64,000 bases of DNA, from NCBI RefSeq assembly GCF_000161455.1, contig NZ_CM000745.1, positions 3,332,355 to 3,396,354 of the forward strand, given 5' to 3'. Positions within the stretch are counted from its first letter, which is position 1. Each line of letters starts with the position of its first letter. Below the pieces are notes generated by a model. That model did no database searches and was not told the origin of the DNA. It was given only the letters and a program-made list of their open reading frames with translations. Both the position numbers and the translations under genes were made by a program. This stretch comes from Bacillus pseudomycoides DSM 12442. GTDB lineage: Bacteria > Bacillota > Bacilli > Bacillales > Bacillaceae_G. Positions 16,801 through 25,137 of this stretch are shown in pieces.

Positions 16801-17619
16801 TTATATACGATCATCATGCCAAAAATTTAATGGAAAATGAGCAGCTTCTTCATACACTTCAAACTCATACCCTTTTTTACGAAGATCATCAATAATTGTT
16901 TGCAATGCTTGTACAGTTTGTTTTTTTTCATGCATTAAAATGACTTCACGTTCTTGTTTAGCCCCTGAAATGACATTTTGTACTACACCATTCGGATTCC
17001 CTGGTAATTTCCAATCTAAAGAATCAATAGTCCAGTCCCATTCTTTCATATTTACTGTTGCCATTTGGTCCCGCAATGCTTGATTAAGCCCTGGCATACT
17101 TCCGTACGGGCAACGAACAAGCTTAGGTTCCATCCCTGTAACATCTTTCACAATTTTCTGCGCTTGTTTCATCTCTTCTACAAACTGTCCTTGTTTATAC
17201 AGTTTGGCATAATCATGTGTCATGCTATGAACACCTGGATAATGTCCTTCCTTTACTAAACGTTTCACACTCTCTGTATGAGAAGGGATGTTTCCACCAA
17301 TCATAAAAAATGTTCCTTTTATTTCATTTTTCTTTAAGATATCTAAAATTTCTTTTTGAAATTCACTCGGCCCATCATCAAAAGTTAAGTATGCAACTTT
17401 GCGTACTTCCCCATTAAATTTCACCGGTGCTTTTTTATCCAACTCAACTTTTACCTGTTCACTAGCAAGCTGGATTGGGTTTACCTGAGTGGCTACAGCT
17501 CTTGCAGGTGATGTAAAGGATTGAAATATGAAAAACCCCGCCGCGATAGCACTAATTGCAATAGCAATTATAACTAGCCACCTGATCAAAGGTGATCGTC
17601 GGCTCCTCACGTCTATCAT
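16801..17619 (-). CDS. Membrane-anchored polysaccharide deacetylase
   Basis: 272 residues. An N-terminal membrane segment (IRWLVIIAIAISAIAAGFF) is followed by a NodB/CE4 domain. Motifs in order: TFDDGP (metal Asp), HSMTHDY (metal histidines), RCPYGSMPG, DWTIDSLDW and ILMHEKK (catalytic His). Likely acts on peptidoglycan or secondary wall glycans outside the cell. The open frame starts at 17664, but ATG at 17619 has GAAGGGG with proper spacing and the upstream one has none. Confidence 0.85.
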   Translation of the reverse strand: MIDVRSRRSPLIRWLVIIAIAISAIAAGFFIFQSFTSPARAVATQVNPIQLASEQVKVELDKKAPVKFNGEVRKVAYLTFDDGPSEFQKEILDILKKNEIKGTFFMIGGNIPSHTESVKRLVKEGHYPGVHSMTHDYAKLYKQGQFVEEMKQAQKIVKDVTGMEPKLVRCPYGSMPGLNQALRDQMATVNMKEWDWTIDSLDWKLPGNPNGVVQNVISGAKQEREVILMHEKKQTVQALQTIIDDLRKKGYEFEVYEEAAHFPLNFWHDDRI

Positions 17620-17664
17620 TCTACCATTCCCCTTCTCTCTTTCTATCAATCTTTTCTTGTTCAT

Positions 17665-17679
17665 TTTACACAGTGTAAA
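17665..17679. promoter_or_regulatory. Perfect 15-bp palindrome upstream of the deacetylase
   Basis: TTTACACAGTGTAAA reads the same on both strands around a central base and lies about 45 bp before the deacetylase start. Candidate operator; the regulator is unknown. Confidence 0.4.
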
Positions 17680-17727
17680 GGTTTACTTGCAACAATTTAC
17701 AAATATTCTTTTTGTTCCCTCAAAAGG

Positions 17728-17760
17728 AAAAGTGTAGAGATTGTTTTCCCTACACTTTTA
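17728..17760 (+). terminator. Hairpin in the gap after 17.7 kb
   Basis: AAAAGTGTAG pairs with CTACACTTTT across a 12-base loop. No plus-strand gene is seen upstream, so its partner transcript is unknown. Confidence 0.4.
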
Positions 17761-18200
17761 AATAAAAAGACATTGTGCAAAATGTATTGACACATCCATT
17801 ACAATTATATGATGTTTAAATCTATTTTTAAAGACTTTTGTTACAAAATATCATTTTTTTGTAACAAAAGAGATGAAATTGTTACGAAGAAACTTTTATA
17901 ATTCTCTATTTTTTAAATCTCTATGTTATACGATTGAGTTCTCACTTTATTTCATAGCTCTTCTAATGATTTTCGCTCTCCTGGATAAGTTACCGTCTAA
18001 AATAATAACTGAATACCTTTTATATAATATAAATTATAAGTAAAGCAAAAAGGATTGAGCATCTATACATCTTGCATTACTAATCATACTGTATGCTTCT
18101 ATATCAATAATATTTTTTTACAAAACAAAAATGTACGTATTTTTCGTACATTTTCTCTCTTAAACTTGTATTCATTTTCTTTTCTATTTCATATATATAG
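17761..18200. other. Non-coding stretch with inverted repeats
   Basis: No credible gene in about 440 bp. It holds a perfect 14-bp inverted repeat (17835-17848 with 17857-17870, arm CTTTTGTTACAAAA), a TTGACA near 17787, and a second hairpin built on AAAATGTACG/CGTACATTTT near 18125-18152. An untranslated RNA is possible but not supported further. Confidence 0.4.
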
Positions 18201-18383
18201 TATATATCTATTTTGATTTTCCAACATATAAATCGATGCTATGAAGAACGAAAAGTGACCGCTACTTGTTTTCTCTCTTTGTTTTAAATTGGCATGGGGC
18301 AGGAAAAGGGTCTGCATGGCCAGATGCTCTCTACCACCTAAAAAAAGGTTTTATGTCGGTCTTTCAATTTGTATTTATATAAT
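18201..18383 (+). repeat. Dispersed repeat, family A, copy 3
   Basis: Same blocks as the other family A copies but about 15 bp shorter, because the GACCGCCTCTATGCATG section is reduced to GCATG. It ends about 30 bp before the holin-like start codon. Confidence 0.75.
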
Positions 18384-18411
18384 ATATATCCATTACCGAA
18401 AGGAGAAAAAG

Positions 18412-18645
18412 ATGTTACAAAGAGAAAATATTTCAGACGTCATTCGTTTTTTAGCCGGATTTCTCTTATCATTAAAACTATTATTTGAATCATTCGGGCT
18501 TTCTTTTATTACAAATGACCAAATTGATGCTATCATAAATGTTGCTTCTTTCTTATTTATTTTATACTTCGGATATAAAAATAACTATGTAGGAAAAAAA
18601 GGCCTGGAACAAAAAGAATTACTAAAGAAGCATAATTTGCATTAA
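18412..18645 (+). CDS. Holin-like small membrane protein (SPP1 type)
   Basis: 77 residues with two membrane segments (FLAGFLLSLKLLFESFG and IINVASFLFILYFGY) and a charged C-terminus (KKGLEQKELLKKH). This is the arrangement of the SPP1-family phage holins. There are no other phage genes nearby, so it is either a domesticated gene or a relic. Start ATG behind GAAAGGAG; the longer open frame runs into the family A repeat and is rejected. Confidence 0.65.
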   Translation: MLQRENISDVIRFLAGFLLSLKLLFESFGLSFITNDQIDAIINVASFLFILYFGYKNNYVGKKGLEQKELLKKHNLH

Positions 18646-18677
18646 AAAAGGAACCCACTTCCCGGGGCTCCTTTTTA
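18646..18677. terminator. Bidirectional terminator, holin-like gene and DUF11 gene
   Basis: AAAAAGGA-CCC pairs with GGG-TCCTTTTT between two convergent genes. The minus-strand stop codon sits at its edge. Confidence 0.7.
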
Positions 18678-19196
18678 TTGTTGTATCAATATTGCTTCTT
18701 TTGTTTGAAGTGGTCCATATAATCGGCCCTTCTGCTGAAATGTGTATGTAGCACGTAACGAAATATGAGACGGGATTTGTATACGTGATGCTTTCACCTG
18801 ACAGATTAATTGAGCTTTTTCACCTGGTAGTAATTCATCAATCCTCCACCTTACAAGTTGGAATAAAAACTCTCCCGTCCCTTTACTCGTTTGTAATGTA
18901 TTAGGGATATATGCAAAATGATCACGAATCATATGACTAACGATTACGCGAGAAATTTCTTCGCTTCCTATGTTTTCAACTTCTAATTGAATAAAAAGAA
19001 TTTCATGTACATCATAAACAACTTCTTGTGAAAAACACTTTTCTTTTTTACTGCGAATTTGTAATGTTACCGCTACATTTGGATTGGACTGTTTGCTCGT
19101 AACTTCTTTAGAACCACCTTCCATCCACATAACAGGTTGTAAAGATAACGGAAACAATTCTTTATCTAGACTTATTTCCCACATTTTCACAATCAC
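18675..19196 (-). CDS. DUF11-like protein
   Basis: 173 residues, no signal peptide, beta-rich. VRWRIDELLPGEKAQLICQV is the strand pattern of DUF11/CARDB-type modules, which are usually surface or exosporium proteins in Bacillus. Start uncertain: GTG at 19196 behind GAGGTG, with another GTG two codons on and an ATG at codon 5. Function unknown. Confidence 0.6.
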   Translation of the reverse strand: MIVKMWEISLDKELFPLSLQPVMWMEGGSKEVTSKQSNPNVAVTLQIRSKKEKCFSQEVVYDVHEILFIQLEVENIGSEEISRVIVSHMIRDHFAYIPNTLQTSKGTGEFLFQLVRWRIDELLPGEKAQLICQVKASRIQIPSHISLRATYTFQQKGRLYGPLQTKEAILIQQ

Positions 19197-19439
19197 AATT
19201 CACCTCATTCCAGATGGTATTATCTGTACAAATTTATTCTGCTCTCCTAAATAATAAACTACCCTTCTCCAATTCGTTCACCTTAAAACATTCCCCTATT
19301 TATTCCAATAAAAATACACGTCTTCAACATTTTTATCTTTCTTCTTTATCTTATTCGACGACGTGATTAAAAAACCATTTTAAATAGCTATACACTCCTT
19401 CATTCGCTAGATTCCTTTTGTTTCTTCAATATTAAAAGC

Positions 19440-19567
19440 TATAAAGTGAAACTTTAATTCAGTAGAGATTTTCTTCATCCCCACTGATTATTAGCTCTCA
19501 CCTAACCTCTGAGCTTTCGCTAAATCTTGAGGTGGGAATATTACTGCCCCAAAATAGCGGGATAAAA
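19440..19567 (+). repeat. Dispersed repeat, family B, complete copy
   Basis: Runs TATAAAGTGAAACTTTAATT, CCCCACTGATTATTAGCTCT, CACCTAACCTCTGAGC, TTTCGCTAAATCTTGAGGTG and TTACTGCCC, then ATAGCGGGATAAA. This is the best-preserved copy in the window; compare 2106-2210 (minus). The remaining 19197-19439 shows no gene. Confidence 0.75.
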
Positions 19568-19576
19568 TAAAAAAAT

Positions 19577-19604
19577 TTGCCTTTTAGTCAAATTTGACTA
19601 TAAT
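19577..19604 (+). promoter_or_regulatory. MFS promoter with overlapping operator palindrome
   Basis: TTGCCT (19577-19582) and TATAAT (19599-19604) are 16 bp apart. The perfect 16-bp palindrome TAGTCAAATTTGACTA (19585-19600) fills the spacer and touches the -10. A repressor bound there would block polymerase. The PadR protein encoded after the pump is the obvious candidate. Confidence 0.6.
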
Positions 19605-19754
19605 ATGATTTATGCTTTCTATTCTTTATGGCACTATCTTCTCTTATAAAAGGAATAGTGAAATTATAGTCCTACATAAAGACATGCTAAAGTACGAACT
19701 ACTAATAAGATTTTCCTACAGAACAGTTGATCTTATATAAAAGGAGGGGTATGT

Positions 19755-21290
19755 TTGCAAGAACAAGCATCTCAAAACAAAGGAAGTAAAACAAAGTTTG
19801 TTGTTGCTGGATTGTTACTTGGTATTTTAATGGCAGCAATGGATAATACAATCGTTGCCACTGCCATGGCGACAATTGTTGGAGACCTAGGAGGATTTGA
19901 TAAATTTGTTTGGGTCACATCAGCTTATATGGTAGCAACAATGGCAGGGATGCCGATTTTCGGGAAATTATCTGATATGTATGGACGTAAACGTTTTTAT
20001 ATCGGTGGATTGCTTCTCTTTTTGCTTGGTTCTATTCTTTGCGGTACAGCAGCAAGTATTGAACAGTTAAGTATCTATAGAGCGATTCAAGGAATTGGTG
20101 GCGGCGCTTTAATGCCAATTGCATTCACAATCATGTATGATATATTCCCGCCGGAAAAACGAGGGAAAATGACTGGACTATTTGGAGCAGTTTTTGGAAC
20201 ATCAAGCGTATTCGGTCCTTTATTAGGGGCTTATATTACTGATTATATAAGTTGGCACTGGGTCTTTTATATCAATATTCCATTAGGGCTTATTTCCTTC
20301 TTCTTCATCTCGAAGTACTACAAAGAATCTCTACAATATAGAAAACAAAAAATCGATTGGGCTGGTGCCATTACACTTGTAATAAGCATTGTTTGCTTAA
20401 TGTTTGCTCTAGAACTTGGTGGTAAGGAATATGCTTGGAATTCTAATATGATTCTTGGCTTATTTGCTACTTTTGCTATTATGCTTATTATCTTCTTCTT
20501 CGTAGAAAGACGAGCAACAGAGCCAATTATTTCTTTCCATTTATTTAAAAAGCGCTTATTTGCAGCGAGCCAAGGTGTTGCCTTTTTCTATGGAGCAACT
20601 TTTATTATTTGTACAGTTTACATTCCAATCTTTGTCCAAGGCGTTCTTGGCGGTTCAGCATCTAATGCAGGATTAATTTTAACACCAATGATGGTCGGTT
20701 CTGTAGTCGGAAGTCAAGTAGGTGGACAATTGGCGTCTCGAACAAGTTACCGTAACATTATGATCGTATCTGGAATTTTCTTTGTACTTGGGATTTATTC
20801 ACTTGGCACATTAACACTAGAAACATCACGTACACTCGTAACAACCTTTATGATTCTAACTGGGCTTGGAGTTGGCTTCTCATTCTCTATTTTAAGTATG
20901 TCTTCTATTCACAATTTAGAAATGAGAGATCGCGGCTCTGCTACATCAACAAACTCTTTCTTCCGTTCTCTTGGAATGACTCTTGGTGTGACAATTTTCG
21001 GTACGATTCAAAATCAGATTTTCACTGATAAATTAAAAGCTGTTTTCCCTCCAGAATTAGAAAAAATGGTACCAACAGGTGGAGACACAAGCTTTTTATT
21101 GTCACCACATGCTACTGAAAAAATTCCACCTCAAATATTGGATGGAATTAAACAAGCACTTGGGACATCTATTGCCGATACATTTTGCTGGGCGCTTATC
21201 CCAGCTGTTCTAAGTATTATCTGTATTATACTGATGGGTAAAGAACGTCTCTTAACGGGAACAAATAAAAAACAGAAACAGGTAAGTTAA
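19755..21290 (+). CDS. Multidrug efflux MFS transporter (DHA2, 14 helices)
   Basis: 511 residues, about 14 membrane helices. AMDNTIVATAMATIVGDLGG matches motif D1 (with Asp in helix 1) of DHA2 drug/H+ antiporters, and GKLSDMYGRKRFY is MFS motif A. Start TTG at 19755, seven bases after AAGGAGGGG. An ATG four bases earlier opens only a 12-codon frame. A padR-type gene follows, typical of inducible drug pumps. Substrate unknown. Confidence 0.88.
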   Translation: MQEQASQNKGSKTKFVVAGLLLGILMAAMDNTIVATAMATIVGDLGGFDKFVWVTSAYMVATMAGMPIFGKLSDMYGRKRFYIGGLLLFLLGSILCGTAASIEQLSIYRAIQGIGGGALMPIAFTIMYDIFPPEKRGKMTGLFGAVFGTSSVFGPLLGAYITDYISWHWVFYINIPLGLISFFFISKYYKESLQYRKQKIDWAGAITLVISIVCLMFALELGGKEYAWNSNMILGLFATFAIMLIIFFFVERRATEPIISFHLFKKRLFAASQGVAFFYGATFIICTVYIPIFVQGVLGGSASNAGLILTPMMVGSVVGSQVGGQLASRTSYRNIMIVSGIFFVLGIYSLGTLTLETSRTLVTTFMILTGLGVGFSFSILSMSSIHNLEMRDRGSATSTNSFFRSLGMTLGVTIFGTIQNQIFTDKLKAVFPPELEKMVPTGGDTSFLLSPHATEKIPPQILDGIKQALGTSIADTFCWALIPAVLSIICIILMGKERLLTGTNKKQKQVS

Positions 21291-21304
21291 TACACACCAA
21301 AATG

Positions 21305-21342
21305 AAACGGTATATCTCTTTCGATAAAGAGATATACCGTTT
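21305..21342. terminator. 17-bp perfect hairpin between MFS and padR
   Basis: AAACGGTATATCTCTTT and its exact complement flank the loop CGAT. There is no long T-run, but it sits 14 bp after the MFS stop. TATAAT overlaps its right end (21342-21347) and may be the padR -10. Confidence 0.65.
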
Positions 21343-21382
21343 ATAATATGTATAAAGTTTATATTACAGGAGTTGAGACAGC

Positions 21383-21940
21383 GTGAGCATGAAATTAGTC
21401 ATTCTCGGCTTGCTACTCGAAGGAGATAAACATCCATATGAAGTGCAGCATATAATGAAAGAACGACAAATGAATTGTTATATTAAATACGCAAAAGGAT
21501 CCCTCTATTACGCCTTTGAACAATTGGAGAAACAAGGGGCAATTGCGGTTACAAATGTTGTACGAGATACCAATCGACCAGATAAGACAATTTTCCATAT
21601 AACTGAAACTGGAAGAGAATTTTTCCATACACTGCTTTTAAAGCAATTCGAGGCAAAAAACCAAATATATAAACCAATCTATTCAGCACTATCCTTCTCT
21701 CACTTTGGTGATGAAAAAACAATCATTCCTATTTTAGAAAAAAAGAGAGATGACACAATTCAATATTTACATACGATGCAATCCATATACGAACATAGCA
21801 AGGAAAATGTTCCACGTGCACAGCTTTATATTTTAAACAGTGTTATTGAACATATTACTGTTGAATTACGTTGGTTAAATGAACTCCATAAAGATGCAAG
21901 TGCTGGTCGCCTTTCAGAAATAGGAATGAATGTAAATTGA
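21383..21940 (+). CDS. PadR-family regulator with C-terminal helical domain
   Basis: 185 residues. The winged helix (about 1-80; VILGLLLEGDKHPYEVQHIM, GSLYYAFEQLEKQGAI) is PadR. Residues 95-175 form the Vir_act_alpha_C type dimer domain. Start GTG behind CAGGAG. It lies directly after the efflux pump, so it likely represses it in response to a phenolic or drug ligand (inference). Confidence 0.85.
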   Translation: MSMKLVILGLLLEGDKHPYEVQHIMKERQMNCYIKYAKGSLYYAFEQLEKQGAIAVTNVVRDTNRPDKTIFHITETGREFFHTLLLKQFEAKNQIYKPIYSALSFSHFGDEKTIIPILEKKRDDTIQYLHTMQSIYEHSKENVPRAQLYILNSVIEHITVELRWLNELHKDASAGRLSEIGMNVN

Positions 21941-22084
21941 CACTTTATCAGTGGGGATTTTCCTCACTGATCATTCTCCCTACCATCCACCGCCTTATGC
22001 CCTTTATTATTTCTTCTCTCTTATTTAGACATAAATCCTCATCATTCATGTTGAAAACAAACATAGAACCTTTGATTCCATCCC

Positions 22085-22134
22085 ATTTATAAAATCATAA
22101 TTTTCATAATGGTGAAAATTATGATTTTATAAAT
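22085..22134. repeat. Perfect 22-bp inverted repeat
   Basis: 22085-22106 (ATTTATAAAATCATAATTTT then CA) is exactly complementary to 22113-22134, with loop TAATGG. AT-rich, between padR and the metE riboswitch. It may be a terminator for padR, but there is no clear T-run; a small mobile-element remnant is an alternative. Confidence 0.7.
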
Positions 22135-22224
22135 ATTCTTATTTTAAAACAGTAGACAAAATTCAAAAAATTATGTTAGAATTTGTTTCAATATCATATT
22201 CGCTTGTTAAATTCCTTTCAAAAG

Positions 22225-22425
22225 GAAAATAGGTACACGACATTTCTGAGTTCGTGTTGAAAAGGGAAGTTTGGTGAAATTCCAACGCGGTCCCGCCACT
22301 GTAAGTGCAGAGACTTCTTTTCTATACCACTGTGAAAACGGGAAGGTGAAAGAAGTCATATGAAGCATAAGCCAGGAGACCTGCCTATTTTAACAACACT
22401 GATAGACTCACGGATGATGATTAGG
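22225..22425 (+). promoter_or_regulatory. Cobalamin riboswitch of metE
   Basis: The B12-box sequence GCCACTG (22294-22300) follows GGTGAAATTCCAACGCGGTC, and the conserved AAGCCAGGAGACCTGCC is at 22369-22385. Outer pairing of AGGTAC (22231) with GTACCT (near 22456) may extend the structure. The placement before metE is the classic arrangement: adenosylcobalamin shuts off the B12-independent methionine synthase. Confidence 0.93.
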
Positions 22426-22480
22426 TGTTATGAACGAGAAGAGAGGGCTATTTTCTGTACCTTTATACTTTTCGTTACAT

Positions 22481-22504
22481 GCATTTCCGAGTAAACGGAA
22501 ATGC
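22481..22504 (+). promoter_or_regulatory. Expression-platform hairpin of the metE leader
   Basis: GCATTTCCG pairs with CGGAAATGC. It is followed by TTACTTTCAATT rather than a U-run, and by the ribosome site AGGGAGG 13 bases later. It is either a weak terminator or part of translational control. Confidence 0.6.
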
Positions 22505-22531
22505 TTACTTTCAATTAGGGAGGAATTTTAA

Positions 22532-24820
22532 ATGGCAATTCAAACAAGTAATTTAGGGTATCCACGAATTGGGTTACACAGAGAATGGAAAAAAACGTTG
22601 GAAGCTTTTTGGTCAAATAAGATTGATGAGCAGCACTTTTCAACAACAATGAAAGAAATTCGTCTTCAACATGTGAAAGCTCAGCAAGAAAAAGGAATCA
22701 ATTTAGTTCCAATTGGCGACTTTACATATTATGATCATGTGCTGGACACAGCCTACATGCTTGGCTTTATTCCATCTCGTTTTTCAGAGTTCACTTCTTA
22801 TCTTGATGTATATTTTGCAATGGCACGTGGCTCTAAAGATCACGTTGCTTCCGAAATGACAAAATGGTTTAACACAAACTATCATTATATTGTTCCAGAA
22901 TATGAAGAAGGATTGAAGATTTCTTTAAAAGACAATCGACCACTTCGCTTATACGAAGAAGCAAAACAAGAATTAGGCGTTGATGGAAAACCAGTTATAT
23001 TAGGACCTTATACATTCTTAAAATTAGCAAAAGGATATAAACAAGAGCAATTTGCTACTATTTTAAATCAACTAGTTGTTCCTTATGTACAGCTATTAAC
23101 TGAATTACACGAAGCTGGTGCAAAATTCATCCAAATTGATGAACCAATTTTTGCATCTTTAACAAAAGAAGAAATAGCAGAGGCGAAAGAACTTTACGCG
23201 ACAATTCGTAAAAGCGTTCCAAATGCAATTCTTATCTTACAAACTTATTTTGATAGTGTAGAAGAGAACTATGAAGAAATTATTACATTCCCTGTATCCG
23301 GCATTGGATTGGACTTTGTTCACGGTAAAGAAGGTAATGTAAACACAGTTTTAGAGTATGGATTCCCATCCGATAAAATTTTAGCAGTCGGTTGTATAGA
23401 TGGCCGTAACATTTGGAGAGCTGATCTTGACGAAGTCCTTTCTTTATTTAAAACATTACAAGATCACATTACACCGAAAGAGTGGATCGTTCAGCCTTCA
23501 TGTAGCTTATTACATACTCCAATTGATAAAACGGAAGAAACACACTTATCAACAGAACTATTTGATGCCCTTGCATTTGCAAATCAAAAATTAGAAGAAC
23601 TTACACTTATTAAACGCGCGCTTTCTGAGGGTGCAGAAAGTGTTAGTACGGAATTAGCTACTTACCGTAGCGCTCATGAAGCAATTCGATCTTCAGCTGC
23701 ACGTAATCGTGAAGATGTACAAACAGCAAGAGCAACTCTTAAAGAAGAAGATTTCTCTCGTCCTCTTCCATTTGAACAACGTTATGCTTTGCAACAAGAA
23801 GCATTACAGTTACCGCTACTTCCAACAACAACAATCGGTAGCTTCCCGCAAACTACTGAAGTTCGTCAAACGCGTAAACAATGGCGAAGCGGTGACATTA
23901 CAAATGAACAATATGAACAATTTATTGAAAAAGAAACTGAAAAATGGATTCGATATCAAGAAGAAATCGGCCTTGATGTGCTCGTTCATGGTGAATTTGA
24001 GCGAACTGATATGGTAGAATACTTTGGCGAAAGACTTGCTGGTTTCTCTTTCACTAAGAATGGTTGGGTTCAATCATACGGTTCCCGCTGTGTAAAACCA
24101 CCTGTAATCTATGGTGATGTTGCCTTTATTAATGGGATGACAATTAAAGAAACCGCATATGCCCAGGGCCTTACAAATAAAGTTGTAAAAGGCATGTTAA
24201 CAGGTCCTGTGACCATTCTAAACTGGTCATTCGTTCGGAATGATATTTCACGAAAAGAAGTTTCTTACCAAATCGCATTAGCACTTCGTCATGAAATTAA
24301 ATTGCTTGAATCTTCCGGTATCCGTGTTATTCAAGTCGATGAACCAGCACTTCGCGAAGGAATGCCGCTAAAAGAAAAAGATTGGAACACATATATTACA
24401 TGGGCTGTTCAATCATTCCTTCTAGCAACTTCTTCTGTAGCGAATGAAACACAAATTCACACACATATGTGTTACAGTAACTTCGAAGATATCGTAGATG
24501 CAATTCGTGCATTAGATGCCGATGTTATTTCTATCGAAACATCAAGAAGTCATGGTGAATTCATTCATACATTAGAACATACAACATATGAAAAAGGGAT
24601 CGGTTTAGGAGTTTATGATATTCATAGCCCTCGTGTTCCAAGTAAAAATGAAATGTATACAATTGTAGAACAATCCTTAAAAGTATGTGATCCAAAATAC
24701 TTCTGGATTAACCCAGACTGTGGTTTAAAAACAAGAAGAACAGAAGAAGTTATACCTGCTTTAGAGCATATGGTTCAAGCTGCTAAAGAGGCCCGCTCTC
24801 TTCTAAAAACAAACGCATAA
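22532..24820 (+). CDS. metE: Cobalamin-independent methionine synthase
   Basis: 762 residues, the normal MetE length. It moves a methyl group from methyltetrahydropteroyl-triglutamate to homocysteine. The N-terminal barrel begins TSNLGYPRIGLHREWKKTLE. The C-terminal catalytic half holds VLVHGEFERTDMVEYFGE, the zinc ligands in IHTHMCYSNF and the late NPDCGLKTRR cysteine, and the acid IQVDEPALREG. Start ATG behind GGGAGG. Controlled by the upstream cobalamin riboswitch. Confidence 0.97.
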   Translation: MAIQTSNLGYPRIGLHREWKKTLEAFWSNKIDEQHFSTTMKEIRLQHVKAQQEKGINLVPIGDFTYYDHVLDTAYMLGFIPSRFSEFTSYLDVYFAMARGSKDHVASEMTKWFNTNYHYIVPEYEEGLKISLKDNRPLRLYEEAKQELGVDGKPVILGPYTFLKLAKGYKQEQFATILNQLVVPYVQLLTELHEAGAKFIQIDEPIFASLTKEEIAEAKELYATIRKSVPNAILILQTYFDSVEENYEEIITFPVSGIGLDFVHGKEGNVNTVLEYGFPSDKILAVGCIDGRNIWRADLDEVLSLFKTLQDHITPKEWIVQPSCSLLHTPIDKTEETHLSTELFDALAFANQKLEELTLIKRALSEGAESVSTELATYRSAHEAIRSSAARNREDVQTARATLKEEDFSRPLPFEQRYALQQEALQLPLLPTTTIGSFPQTTEVRQTRKQWRSGDITNEQYEQFIEKETEKWIRYQEEIGLDVLVHGEFERTDMVEYFGERLAGFSFTKNGWVQSYGSRCVKPPVIYGDVAFINGMTIKETAYAQGLTNKVVKGMLTGPVTILNWSFVRNDISRKEVSYQIALALRHEIKLLESSGIRVIQVDEPALREGMPLKEKDWNTYITWAVQSFLLATSSVANETQIHTHMCYSNFEDIVDAIRALDADVISIETSRSHGEFIHTLEHTTYEKGIGLGVYDIHSPRVPSKNEMYTIVEQSLKVCDPKYFWINPDCGLKTRRTEEVIPALEHMVQAAKEARSLLKTNA

Positions 24821-24821
24821 G

Positions 24822-24857
24822 AAAATAAGAGTGTCCTTTAAAAGGATACCCTTATTC
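24822..24857 (+). terminator. Terminator of metE
   Basis: AATAAG-GTGTCCTTT pairs with AAAGGATACCCTTATT, ending in a T-rich tail. Confidence 0.75.
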
Positions 24858-24927
24858 TATATTTCAACTAGCGTTCATCGCCAATAACAAGGTGGTACAA
24901 ATAAAAATAAAATGAACTTCCTGACAA

Positions 24928-25092
24928 TTACGCTAATTTATTCACATCATCAATTCCTAGTTCTTCTATATAAAGAAACACAAATAGAATAACCAAACTT
25001 AATCCGCACGATGTTGAAAAGCAGCCGATCCAATAAATGATAAGATTACGCCGCAAACTTGGCGTATATTTACACCTTCTTCCGTTCTTCAT
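24928..25092 (-). CDS. Possible 54-residue membrane protein
   Basis: Open frame MKNGRRCKYTPSLRRNLIIY..., with basic residues followed by one long hydrophobic segment (LSLVILFVFLY) and an acidic tail (EELGIDDVNKLA). The positive-inside charge pattern looks real, but no ribosome site precedes the ATG, and the nin terminator lies between it and nin. It may be a decayed gene or start elsewhere. Confidence 0.4.
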   Translation of the reverse strand: MKNGRRCKYTPSLRRNLIIYWIGCFSTSCGLSLVILFVFLYIEELGIDDVNKLA

Positions 25093-25111
25093 TGTAACGA
25101 AGTTTAAAAGA

Positions 25112-25137
25112 AAAAGCCACGATACCGTGGCCTTTTT
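25112..25137. terminator. Terminator of nin
   Basis: AAAGCCACG pairs with CGTGGCTTT, with T-runs on both strands. It is adjacent to the nin stop codon. Confidence 0.8.

Noticed and set aside
17940..18040. Protein-like minus-strand end LDGNLSRRAKIIRRAMK
   Set aside because: No start codon and only about 25 codons are open; likely chance or an unrecognisable relic.
18289..18411. N-terminal extension of the holin-like frame
   Set aside because: The extra codons come from the family A repeat; the good ribosome site is at 18412.
18412..18645. Prophage inferred from the holin-like gene
   Set aside because: No terminase, capsid, tail, integrase or lysin gene lies anywhere nearby.
19290..19430. 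Short minus-strand frames near 19.4 kb (for example YSYLKWFFNHVVE)
   Set aside because: Under 20 codons with overlapping alternatives and no consistent start.
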